From Thalassovita sp. (lineage in GTDB: Bacteria > Pseudomonadota > Alphaproteobacteria > Rhodobacterales > Rhodobacteraceae), in contig CP051233.1 of NCBI GenBank assembly GCA_017792425.1, forward strand, positions 1,088,402 through 1,152,401: a stretch of 64,000 nt of DNA, read 5' to 3'. Positions within the stretch are counted from its first letter, which is position 1, and each line of letters begins with the position of its first letter. Made by a program: the position numbers and the translations under genes. Positions 1 to 6,734 of this stretch are shown piece by piece. Under the pieces are notes generated by a model that had not been told where the DNA came from, did not search any database, and saw nothing but the letters and a program-made list of their open reading frames with translations.

Positions 1-1427
1 GTGTCGTTGCCGGCCCCGCCCAACAAGGTGTCCAGCCCGCCCAGCGTGTCCTCGTCCGTATCGCCAACAAGGCTATCCGCGCCGGATCCGCCGATCAGCA
101 GGTCGTTGCCATAGCCACCGAACATGGTGTCGCCGCCTTGGGATTCAGCGGTTGAATCCGCTTCGCCAGAAATCAACGTGTCGTTCCCGACCCCGCCGGT
201 CAGCAGGTCCGAACCAAAATCAGGAATGTCGCCGATACTGCCAAGCGTATCATACTCGCCGACCAGCATATGCGTCGTGTCCCAGCCGCCCGCGATGAAA
301 TCGTCGCCTTCGCCACCGTGCAGCGTGTCGTTGCCGTGCATCCCGAACAAGGTGTCATTGCCGTCGTTGCCATCGATGCTGTCATGGCCCGCGATATCGA
401 ACGTCCCGTCATCCGGGGCATCCTCGCCATAGATCCTGTCAGCCCCCTCTGCGCCGGTGATCGTGTCTGCGCCCGCGCCGCCGTGGATCACGTCCAGGCC
501 CAGCCCCCCGGACAGATCATCGTCACCAGCCTGTCCCGAGAGGAAATCGTCGCCGTCTTCGCCAATGACCGTATCATTGCCCGCCCCGGCATACAGGAAA
601 TCGGAATCGGCATTGCCGTTGATCAGGTCCGCGCCAGAGCCGCCATAGATATGGTCCGCCCCCAGCCCGCCGAAAAGGCTGTCGCCCAACCCATCGGGGT
701 CATTCTGGGTAAGGGTGAACGCGCCCTCGGAAAAGCCGGTCGGGTCCAGCCCGAATCCGTAAAGCGTGTCATCACCTTCCGCGCCGATCAGTTCGTCACT
801 GCCCGCGTTGCCGTATAGCAGGTCGTTGCCGTCGCCACCGACCAGGCTGTCGTTTCCGCCGCCACCAAACAGCGTGTCGTCGCCGCCATTGCCCAACAGA
901 GTGTCATTTCCGTTGAATGCCGCGCCCGGATTGGCCGGATCGAAATCGCCGGCCATCAGGTCCGCCCCCGCGCCGCCAGACAGCGAATCCACGCCATCCC
1001 CGGCCAACAGCGTATCGTTGCCATCTTCGCCGATCAGCGTGTCGTCCCCTGATCCGCCTTCCAGCTGGTCGTTGCCGTCATTGGCGTTCAGCAGGTCCGC
1101 ACCCAACCCGCCGATCAGCGTGTCGTTGTCGAGTCCGCCAAAAACGTTGTCATCGCCATCGCCGCCGTCCAGCAGGTCAGTCCCTGCCGCCCCGATCAGG
1201 GTGTCCAGACCGTCGCCGCCCCAAATGCTGTCATCACCGGTGCCGCCCAGCAGGCTGTCGTCGCCGTCCTCGCCCAGAACGCTGTCATTGTCGCCACCTG
1301 CCTGAACCGTGTCGTTCCCAGCCCCGGCCTGGATTGTATCGTTTCCGGCAAAGCCTTGGATGGAATCTGCCTCTGCCGTGCCCAGCAGGTTGGGATCATC
1401 GTTCGGGGTGCCGTTCACGATTGCCAT
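1..1427 (-). CDS. RTX-type calcium-binding repeat protein (C-terminus beyond window)
   Basis: About 475 residues are visible from the ATG at 1427 (MAIVNGTPNDD) and the frame stays open to the left edge. Almost the whole visible part consists of nonapeptide repeats of the GGxGxDxxx kind, the Ca2+-binding beta-roll of hemolysin-type (RTX) proteins, broken by two non-repeat inserts about 160 and 230 residues in. There is no N-terminal signal peptide. In this family that fits export by a type I secretion system using a C-terminal signal, which would lie outside the window. No catalytic domain is visible, so an adhesin, a surface-layer-like protein or the carrier part of an enzyme are all possible. 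The start has only a weak purine-rich ribosome site. It is divergent from the sulfotransferase gene across 250 bases. Confidence 0.85.
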   Translation of the reverse strand, partial: MAIVNGTPNDDPNLLGTAEADSIQGFAGNDTIQAGAGNDTVQAGGDNDSVLGEDGDDSLLGGTGDDSIWGGDGLDTLIGAAGTDLLDGGDGDDNVFGGLDNDTLIGGLGADLLNANDGNDQLEGGSGDDTLIGEDGNDTLLAGDGVDSLSGGAGADLMAGDFDPANPGAAFNGNDTLLGNGGDDTLFGGGGNDSLVGGDGNDLLYGNAGSDELIGAEGDDTLYGFGLDPTGFSEGAFTLTQNDPDGLGDSLFGGLGADHIYGGSGADLINGNADSDFLYAGAGNDTVIGEDGDDFLSGQAGDDDLSGGLGLDVIHGGAGADTITGAEGADRIYGEDAPDDGTFDIAGHDSIDGNDGNDTLFGMHGNDTLHGGEGDDFIAGGWDTTHMLVGEYDTLGSIGDIPDFGSDLLTGGVGNDTLISGEADSTAESQGGDTMFGGYGNDLLIGGSGADSLVGDTDEDTLGGLDTLLGGAGND

Positions 1428-1677
1428 TCTTCGATACGCCTTTGGTTGCCTGTTCGGGTTCTAGCGGGATAAATTCCAAGTTTGACCAAAGTGTGGCCCA
1501 AGCTTTGCAGGCATGATCCGAATTCTGGCTAAAATATGGAAAAATAGACGAAATCTTAATACCATTGGGCAACGACCTTGGCCATGTCCGACCGCCGCTC
1601 TTGACCGCGCCAGTAGGGTTTTGCAATAGAACCGGAACAACCAAGGGACGACCCGCAGAAAGACGAGACGACACCCA

Positions 1678-2760
1678 ATGGGAAAGACGCTTTACCTGCA
1701 TATCGGGCACTACAAAACCGGCACGACCGCGCTGCAACTGTTCCTGCAAAACTCAGGCCGGTTTCTGCGCAAGAACGGTTTCAACTATCCCGACGTCTGG
1801 ATGCGCAATTCCAAGCATTCGCCGCTGGTCTTTTCCGTGCTGCGTGCCGCGGGTGTGGAAAAGCAGATGTACGATTTCCGCGATCCTACGCCGCCCGCGC
1901 AGATGTGGGGCGATCTGTTCGACACCATCAACAAATCAACCCTTCCCGGAACCATCATATCCTCGGAAGAGTTTATGCGCATTGGCCAGTTCCCGGCGGC
2001 AGAAGCGATCCTGAAACAGGTGCTGGACATGCGCCCGATGGGCTTGCGGGTTTGCGCTGTCGCGTATTTGCGGGAACCCGACGCCCATCTGCGTAGCTGG
2101 TACAACCAGTTGGTGAAGATGAATCAGCAGGTGTCCAACCTGAATGCGGCGGTTGACGGCGATATCGAGGATATTCACATCGACTATCGCTGTGCGCTTG
2201 AACCATGGCAGCGGCTTCTGGGACGGGAAAACGTGATCATCCGCCCCTATGTGCGCAGTGCCGATGAACCCGACGCGCTGCACCGCGATTTCATGGCTGC
2301 GCTTGGGGTGTCCCTGCCCAAGGGACAGGTCAGCCCGCAGCGCGACCCGAACCCGCGTTTTGACGACCGGGCGCTGGAACTGGTTCGCCTGATGCAGAAC
2401 CTTGGGCTGCCGCGTGGTTCTGTCCACGCCATCCGCAGCCGGGCGATTGCCTATCTTGAGGCGCAGGATGCGCAGGTTCCGGGACGGGCCAATGGTATGG
2501 CCGCCGCGCAGGCCCGCGCCCGCGCCGGTCTTGACTGGCTGGCTTCGCAGGTCAATTGCACCGTTCCAGTTCGGGATTTCGCCGAGCATCTGATGCAACC
2601 GGTTCCCCAGCATGAGGTGGATCAGAACCTGTTGTTGGGGTTCGTCTTTTCCGAGTTCATCCAATTGCGCCAACGATTCAATGCCGCAGACCTGGGCGAC
2701 ATCAACGAGCGGCTTGAAAAACTGGAAGCGCGGTTGAAGGCGCTGGACAAACAAGCCTGA
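1678..2760 (+). CDS. Sulfotransferase-family protein
   Basis: 360 residues. The N-terminus carries HIGHYKTGTTALQ (residues 8-20), the 5'-phosphosulfate-binding loop of PAPS-dependent sulfotransferases, a P-loop-like KTGTT motif. A region near residue 125-140 (YLREPDAHLRSWYNQ) resembles the 3'-phosphate-binding element (R-P/E-x5-S). The last ~25 residues (ERLEKLEARLKALDKQ) look like a short coiled coil. The likely role is transfer of sulfate from PAPS to a glycan, lipid or small-molecule acceptor; the acceptor cannot be read from sequence. It has no signal peptide, so it is cytosolic. It stands alone, divergent from the RTX protein gene. The ATG is the only good start, with a weak GA-rich ribosome site. 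Confidence 0.8.
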   Translation: MGKTLYLHIGHYKTGTTALQLFLQNSGRFLRKNGFNYPDVWMRNSKHSPLVFSVLRAAGVEKQMYDFRDPTPPAQMWGDLFDTINKSTLPGTIISSEEFMRIGQFPAAEAILKQVLDMRPMGLRVCAVAYLREPDAHLRSWYNQLVKMNQQVSNLNAAVDGDIEDIHIDYRCALEPWQRLLGRENVIIRPYVRSADEPDALHRDFMAALGVSLPKGQVSPQRDPNPRFDDRALELVRLMQNLGLPRGSVHAIRSRAIAYLEAQDAQVPGRANGMAAAQARARAGLDWLASQVNCTVPVRDFAEHLMQPVPQHEVDQNLLLGFVFSEFIQLRQRFNAADLGDINERLEKLEARLKALDKQA

Positions 2761-3122
2761 AACAGAGGCCTGTGGGTGGCTTCGCCAAAGGCGCGGCGAC
2801 CCAGACAGCAGCCTGTATGATTGGACAAGTCGCGTGCAATGCTTTCGGGCGTTGCGAGGAAGCTGCGACTAATGTTGCCGGTACGCCGACCTTCGAAATT
2901 CCGGCGGCGTTGGCCTGCCTGCCCGACACTGTTCGTTAGAGTATCGCGAATCTCTAGGCGCTTGGCACGTGCACCGGACCAGATCACCGTTCCACAACGC
3001 TAACCCGATTTTTGCCAATGCGGACTTAACGCCAACCATGCGGTTAGCGATTTTCATTTTGTGGGGTTTTATGTGGAGTAAGCCAGAATAATTGAAATTT
3101 TACCGAATGATTTCAATGGTAA
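2761..3122. other. Gene-free stretch between sulfotransferase and tRNA-Ser
   Basis: About 360 bases. Reading all frames gives only short antisense or interrupted frames with no recognisable domain. No clear terminator with a T-run follows the sulfotransferase stop. The last ~100 bases next to the tRNA are AT-richer than the surroundings. Confidence 0.5.
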
Positions 3123-3212
3123 TGGCGGAGACGAAGGGATTCGAACCCTCGATACCGTTCCCGGTATACTCCCTTAGCAGGGGAGCGCCTTCGACCACTC
3201 GGCCACGTCTCC
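3123..3212 (-). tRNA. tRNA-Ser (anticodon GCU)
   Basis: On the minus strand a class II tRNA of 90 nt folds from GGAGACG (5' acceptor) to CGTCTCC, discriminator G and an encoded CCA. The anticodon loop is CTGCTAA between CTCCC and GGGAG, giving GCU, which decodes AGC/AGU serine codons. The T-arm contains GGTTCGAATCC. The long variable arm typical of tRNA-Ser is present. Confidence 0.95.
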
Positions 3213-4075
3213 GCCGCCGGGTATAGCCGTCCAAGCGGCGGAGACACAAGGCCAATTCTCCTTGGCGCGCAATTTTCCTTGCTGGACCCACAACCGCTTG
3301 TAATTGTGCGCTTCAGGCAGGGTGGCAACAGGTTTGGGTGGGGTGTGGCCGGGTTGGTCTGGCGTTCATCAGTTGAAAAAGAGGGGTTGATCCTGAATCA
3401 CCCTTTCATTCGGACGTTTACCACGTGATCACGATAGCTTGGCCTGCACCTGAACCAGCATCAGGCGATACTGCCAGAAATCCCATGACCGACCGCCGTG
3501 GTAATCAGGACCACCGAGCTTATTTCTCATCTGTGCTCGACAGAGGACGCAGGATGCGCAACCTTTGATCGGATTTATTCGCATTTGCGCACAAACGACA
3601 TTCGGATGCACCCAGACAGCATCAAGATTGATGTGGGCGTCCCGGACGTGATTTGTAAGTATTACACCTGTCCGGTGTGAACCAAGCCACTTAACGACTT
3701 GTCCCCACATGTCAGGCAGGGTCGCAGCGGGCACGGTAACTTGGCGTCTGAAAATTTGTCCAGGTTTCGGCTAAGTCGCGATTTACCGGGGAGGCATGCA
3801 CCTTGGTAAATCGCACCCCTGCAGCCGGGCGCTTTTCCTATTCTATCAGAGTCGACAGGACACGCCTTGGGCATGACGGGTGACCCGTGAAGTACAGGCA
3901 TTTGAAGGGGAAAACCCTTCTGCAACAACCTTAGTTGCCTCCAAAAACCCGAAAGATTCCAACGCAATCCAAAGATGATCGATTGCGACCGAAGAGCGAT
4001 TGAAGGCGATTTACGGGTTTGAGAACACTGGAAGAACATGCCCCTAAAAAACCGGTAAACGTCTGAGGTTAATAA
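3213..4075. other. 863-base intergenic region upstream of the holdfast/curli-like operon
   Basis: No convincing gene in any frame; the longest open frames lack recognisable domains. It contains a perfect 10-base inverted repeat (3778-3814), a third copy of its half-site (4006-4014), and a short dyad ACACC-N5-GGTGT near 3664. The region is AT-richer than the downstream genes. It most likely holds the promoter and control sites of the operon that starts at 4076; this is inference. Confidence 0.45.
3778..3814. promoter_or_regulatory. 10-base inverted repeat, candidate operator for the 4.1-9.5 kb surface locus
   Basis: GCGATTTACC (3778-3787) and its exact complement GGTAAATCGC (3805-3814) are separated by 17 bases. 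The half-site GCGATTTAC recurs at 4006-4014, about 60 bases before the first start codon. The spacing is compatible with binding by a dimeric regulator or with DNA looping. The 17-base loop and the lack of a T-run argue against a terminator. Confidence 0.45.
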
Positions 4076-4624
4076 ATGATTGCTAAAACACCCATTGTCT
4101 TGATCGGTTCGTTGGTGGGGTTGGTGCTGGCGGGTTGCGATGCGCCGGTGACTCAGGAAGAACTGTTTTGCTGGGAAGAACGGCATCCGGGTCAAATCCT
4201 GGATGACGACTGGCGCCCTTCGCGAGAGAAATGGCGCCGTTCTGCACCAGTGTACTGCACGCCAGTAAAGCGCAAACCGCTCGCGGCCATGGATGGCGCT
4301 CAAAGTTCCGGTGCCGCCTCTAACGGTACAGGTGGCTCTAGCGCGAGCGCGGGCGGAGGTGGTGCCTCTGCATCCTCGGGTGGCGCGTCGGCAAGCGCGG
4401 GCGGCGGCGGTGCATCGGCAAGTGCAGGCGGATCGGCCGCCAGTGCTGGCGGCGGGGGGGCGGCGGCTGCGTCAGGCGGCGCCAGCGCGTCCGCCGGGGG
4501 CGGTGGTGCATCGGCCAGTTCCGGGGGCGCCAGTGCGTCCGCCGGGGGGGGTGGCGCTTCGGCCAGTTCCGGAGGCGCCAGCGCGTCCGCCGGAGGTGGC
4601 GGTGCCTCGGCCAGTGAGAGCTGA
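4076..4624 (+). CDS. Lipoprotein with Gly/Ala/Ser tandem-repeat tail
   Basis: 182 residues. A signal peptide ends in the lipobox LAGC (lipidated Cys21), so the mature protein should be membrane-anchored, probably in the outer membrane. Residues ~22-75 form a short charged domain with two cysteines (Cys32 and one near residue 61) that could form a disulfide. From about residue 86 to the end the chain is built of GGASASAGGGGASASS-like units, 16 residues each in the last three copies, silk-like low complexity. A good ribosome site (GAGG) precedes the ATG. It is the first gene of a co-directional set with the HfaA-like, CsgG-like and repeat-protein genes, which suggests a surface-anchoring or fibre-associated role. 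No family was recognised for it. Confidence 0.7.
   Translation: MIAKTPIVLIGSLVGLVLAGCDAPVTQEELFCWEERHPGQILDDDWRPSREKWRRSAPVYCTPVKRKPLAAMDGAQSSGAASNGTGGSSASAGGGGASASSGGASASAGGGGASASAGGSAASAGGGGAAAASGGASASAGGGGASASSGGASASAGGGGASASSGGASASAGGGGASASES
4331..4621 (+). repeat. GC-rich tandem repeats (48-base units) with G7/G8 tracts
   Basis: The 3' half of the lipoprotein gene is made of imperfect Gly/Ala/Ser-coding repeats; the last three units are 48 bases each and nearly identical. G-only runs of 7 (about 4454-4460) and 8 bases (4544-4551) lie inside coding sequence. Such tracts and repeats are prone to slippage, which could change length or frame. Confidence 0.8.
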
Positions 4625-4677
4625 CACGGCATGCCCCGCAGAACACTGAACGCCATCGCGCTTGAAGGGTGAAAGAG

Positions 4678-5178
4678 ATGACTGAAAGCATCAGGAGGCT
4701 GATTTCCGCGGCCTGCCTTTTCCTTGCCCCGGTTGGCTGGGAAGGGTGCTACGCGCAGTCCTATACCGGCAGCGGGGCAGGCTGGTCGTCCAGCTATGGG
4801 TTTCCGTCGGCAACGGATCGTAGCGTCGGATTGCAGACGGCCACGGCCATCCGGTCTGCCAAAAACCCAACGACATCAAACTACTACTACGATTACCGCA
4901 GCGGGTACGTTGAATACAATGCCGCAGCCGGGTCATCAATGACTTCGGATTTCCAGTTTGGCGACACGAACACCAGTTCCGTTGGGGCCATGAACACCGG
5001 AGACATGAATGTCACGGTCGAAGGCGAGGGCAACAGCGTCACGACCACAAGTGCAGCAGAAAGCCAGGGCTGTATTGATGGCAGTATCGGTTCGGCCCTG
5101 TCCTCGATGCAAAACACGTCGGATATTTCTGACTACCTGCTGCATGGCGTCGATGCGAACAGCCGCGAAGGTTGCTGA
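4678..5178 (+). CDS. hfaA: HfaA-like exported surface protein (holdfast-anchor/curli-like subunit)
   Basis: 166 residues from the ATG at 4678, which has GAAGGG eight bases upstream; an in-frame GTG at 4669 is less likely. A signal peptide is probably cleaved after residue ~27, leaving SYTGSGAGWSSSYGFP. The mature protein is rich in Ser, Thr, Asn, Gly and Tyr. Residues 98-116 read NTSSVGAMNTGDMNVTVEG and then GNSVTTTSAAESQ, a pattern like the NVxxxGxxNxV core I recall for Caulobacter HfaA and loosely like curlin repeats. It carries Cys132 and a C-terminal Cys166. The CsgG-like gene starts 2 bases after its stop. Assignment to HfaA rests on pattern and gene order (established for hfaA-hfaB), so it is moderate. 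Confidence 0.55.
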   Translation: MTESIRRLISAACLFLAPVGWEGCYAQSYTGSGAGWSSSYGFPSATDRSVGLQTATAIRSAKNPTTSNYYYDYRSGYVEYNAAAGSSMTSDFQFGDTNTSSVGAMNTGDMNVTVEGEGNSVTTTSAAESQGCIDGSIGSALSSMQNTSDISDYLLHGVDANSREGC

Positions 5179-5180
5179 CC

Positions 5181-6599
5181 ATGAAAATCGTCAGGCATTC
5201 GGCGCGTATCCCGGCACTTCTGGTGATGTCCTTGATGATGTCGGGGTGTGGCTTCACGTCAAAGTTTTTCTCACCGGCGGATGAGAATATGGACTTGGTG
5301 AAAGGTCCGCCTATCGAGGATGTGGTTACATCATTCGATGACGCCCTGACTTGTTTGCGCGGGCGCATCCCGTCGGGGATCACGTTTGCCGTGGGGCAGG
5401 TCGTCGATGCAACCGGCAAGGAAACCTATGCGGAGGGGGGCACGGGCAAGTTTGTCACCCAAGGCGTGGGGGAAATGGTGCAATCGGCGCTGTTCCGCGC
5501 CGGTGTGTCCGTGGTCAACCGGCGCGACCCACAGATTTCCATTGTCGAGGCAAATTGGGGCATTCGGGATATCAAGCGACAGACGCCGGTAAATTTCTAC
5601 ATTTCGGGGTCGGTCAACAGCCTTGATTTCATCCCAGGCGGCGGGTTCACGGCACAGGTTGGCGGTATTGGCCCCAGGGTCCGGCAAAACCGCATGCTGA
5701 TCGCTTTGGACCTGTCGATCACGGATGCCTATACCGGACGTGTCGTCGCCAGCATTCCGTTGCAGAAACAAATCTACACCCGCGAAATTGGCGGCAGCAC
5801 AAATACGTTCTTCGGAACGACACTGGTGCAGCTTGATGCTGGCGGGATGGAGCGCGAGGCGCTGCATTTTGCCCTGCGTCAGATGTTGAATTTCGCGACA
5901 TTCGAATTGTTGGGGCAGCTGATGAAGGAATCCGCCTACGACGAGTGCCGCGAAAAGATCACAGCTTCCGAAGGGTTCCTGACCAAGATGGGAACGGCCG
6001 ACCGGGCCGCAGTGGCGCATGCCATTCGCGCCATGAAGGAAGACGCCCCAATCCCCGAAGCATCCAACATCGCGGTTCCGGTTTCCCAGCCTGCCGCGGC
6101 GCCGCGCCCTCAGCAAGGTGGAGGTGTTACGCAGAACCGGCAAAGCCCCATGCCGACGCCTGCGCCGCAGGACAATCTGACCACGAAACAGCGTCAGGCA
6201 GCGTTTCTGGCGAAAAAATCCACGTCTGCCGCAACGGATGCAATCCGTGTCGCGCGGGATTCCGAAAAGGCGACAGAGCGGTCAGAGGCGGTCAGAAAAG
6301 CGGCTGAGGCCCTGAACCTGTCCAATCTGGCGCTGAAATTGTTGCAGAAAGCGGCTGAGTTCGGATTTGGCGGGGACGAAGGTGAAGTGGCGGCCGTGGT
6401 CGTGCAACAAGCCATTCAGGCGGCCCAGAAGGCCGGAACCGCAGCAGCCGCCCGCCCGATGGATGGTGAAGCAATAGAACAACCTGATCCAGAGGTGGAA
6501 GCCCCGGTGACAGAGCCGGCAGGCACGTCCGGGACAGAGCCAGCGGTCAATATCGCCCCCGGTGGGCCAATTCAAGACAAGCGAAGGATCAACCAGTGA
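5181..6599 (+). CDS. hfaB: CsgG/HfaB-family outer-membrane secretion lipoprotein with C-terminal extension
   Basis: 472 residues from the ATG at 5181 (a TTG nine bases earlier is less likely). The signal peptide ends with lipobox MSGC (Cys23). Residues ~40-250 match the CsgG fold: a TGK...QGVGEMVQSALFRAG segment, a FYISGSVNSLDF strand, a glycine-rich IGPRVRQNR stretch and DAYTGRVVASIPLQKQIYT. CsgG forms a nonameric outer-membrane pore that exports curlin; HfaB is the Caulobacter homologue for holdfast-anchor proteins. Residues ~270-472 extend beyond the usual family length: a Pro/Gln-rich linker, an Ala/Lys/Glu-rich probable helical segment (~340-430) and an acidic Pro-rich tail. Its place between the HfaA-like and repeat-protein genes points to export of these partners. 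Confidence 0.8.
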   Translation: MKIVRHSARIPALLVMSLMMSGCGFTSKFFSPADENMDLVKGPPIEDVVTSFDDALTCLRGRIPSGITFAVGQVVDATGKETYAEGGTGKFVTQGVGEMVQSALFRAGVSVVNRRDPQISIVEANWGIRDIKRQTPVNFYISGSVNSLDFIPGGGFTAQVGGIGPRVRQNRMLIALDLSITDAYTGRVVASIPLQKQIYTREIGGSTNTFFGTTLVQLDAGGMEREALHFALRQMLNFATFELLGQLMKESAYDECREKITASEGFLTKMGTADRAAVAHAIRAMKEDAPIPEASNIAVPVSQPAAAPRPQQGGGVTQNRQSPMPTPAPQDNLTTKQRQAAFLAKKSTSAATDAIRVARDSEKATERSEAVRKAAEALNLSNLALKLLQKAAEFGFGGDEGEVAAVVVQQAIQAAQKAGTAAAARPMDGEAIEQPDPEVEAPVTEPAGTSGTEPAVNIAPGGPIQDKRRINQ

Positions 6600-6603
6600 T
6601 GTC

Positions 6604-6624
6604 GTGGCCCACTTTGTGGGCCAC
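6604..6624 (+). terminator. Strong hairpin between CsgG-like and repeat-protein genes
   Basis: GTGGCCCAC-TTT-GTGGGCCAC is a perfect 9-base-pair stem five bases after the stop codon. No T-run follows, so it may be a weak or factor-dependent terminator or an RNA-stabilising structure that separates expression of the export genes from the repeat-protein genes. Confidence 0.45.
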
Positions 6625-6734
6625 CGTCCCTTTCCATTCTGTACCGCAGGTCATGGAAAAAAACGGGCTCCCCTAATTCCCAAAGATCAAAGCTGCCGCA
6701 GGGGAGGCGCGCAGCATCAACAAAGAGGTAAGAC

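Noticed and set aside
3123..3212. tRNA-Ser(GCU) considered as the border of a second island covering the RTX and sulfotransferase genes
   Set aside because: I found no direct repeat of its 3' end in the visible left flank and no integrase; the left border may lie outside the window, so it cannot be supported.
3662..4303. A 213-residue minus-strand frame reaching into the repeat lipoprotein gene
   Set aside because: No domain, unusual composition, and it would cover the control region and the start of a lipoprotein with signal peptide, lipobox and ribosome site.
4331..4621. Tandem repeats considered as a CRISPR array
   Set aside because: The units are contiguous, have no spacers and keep a coding frame for Gly/Ala/Ser repeats.
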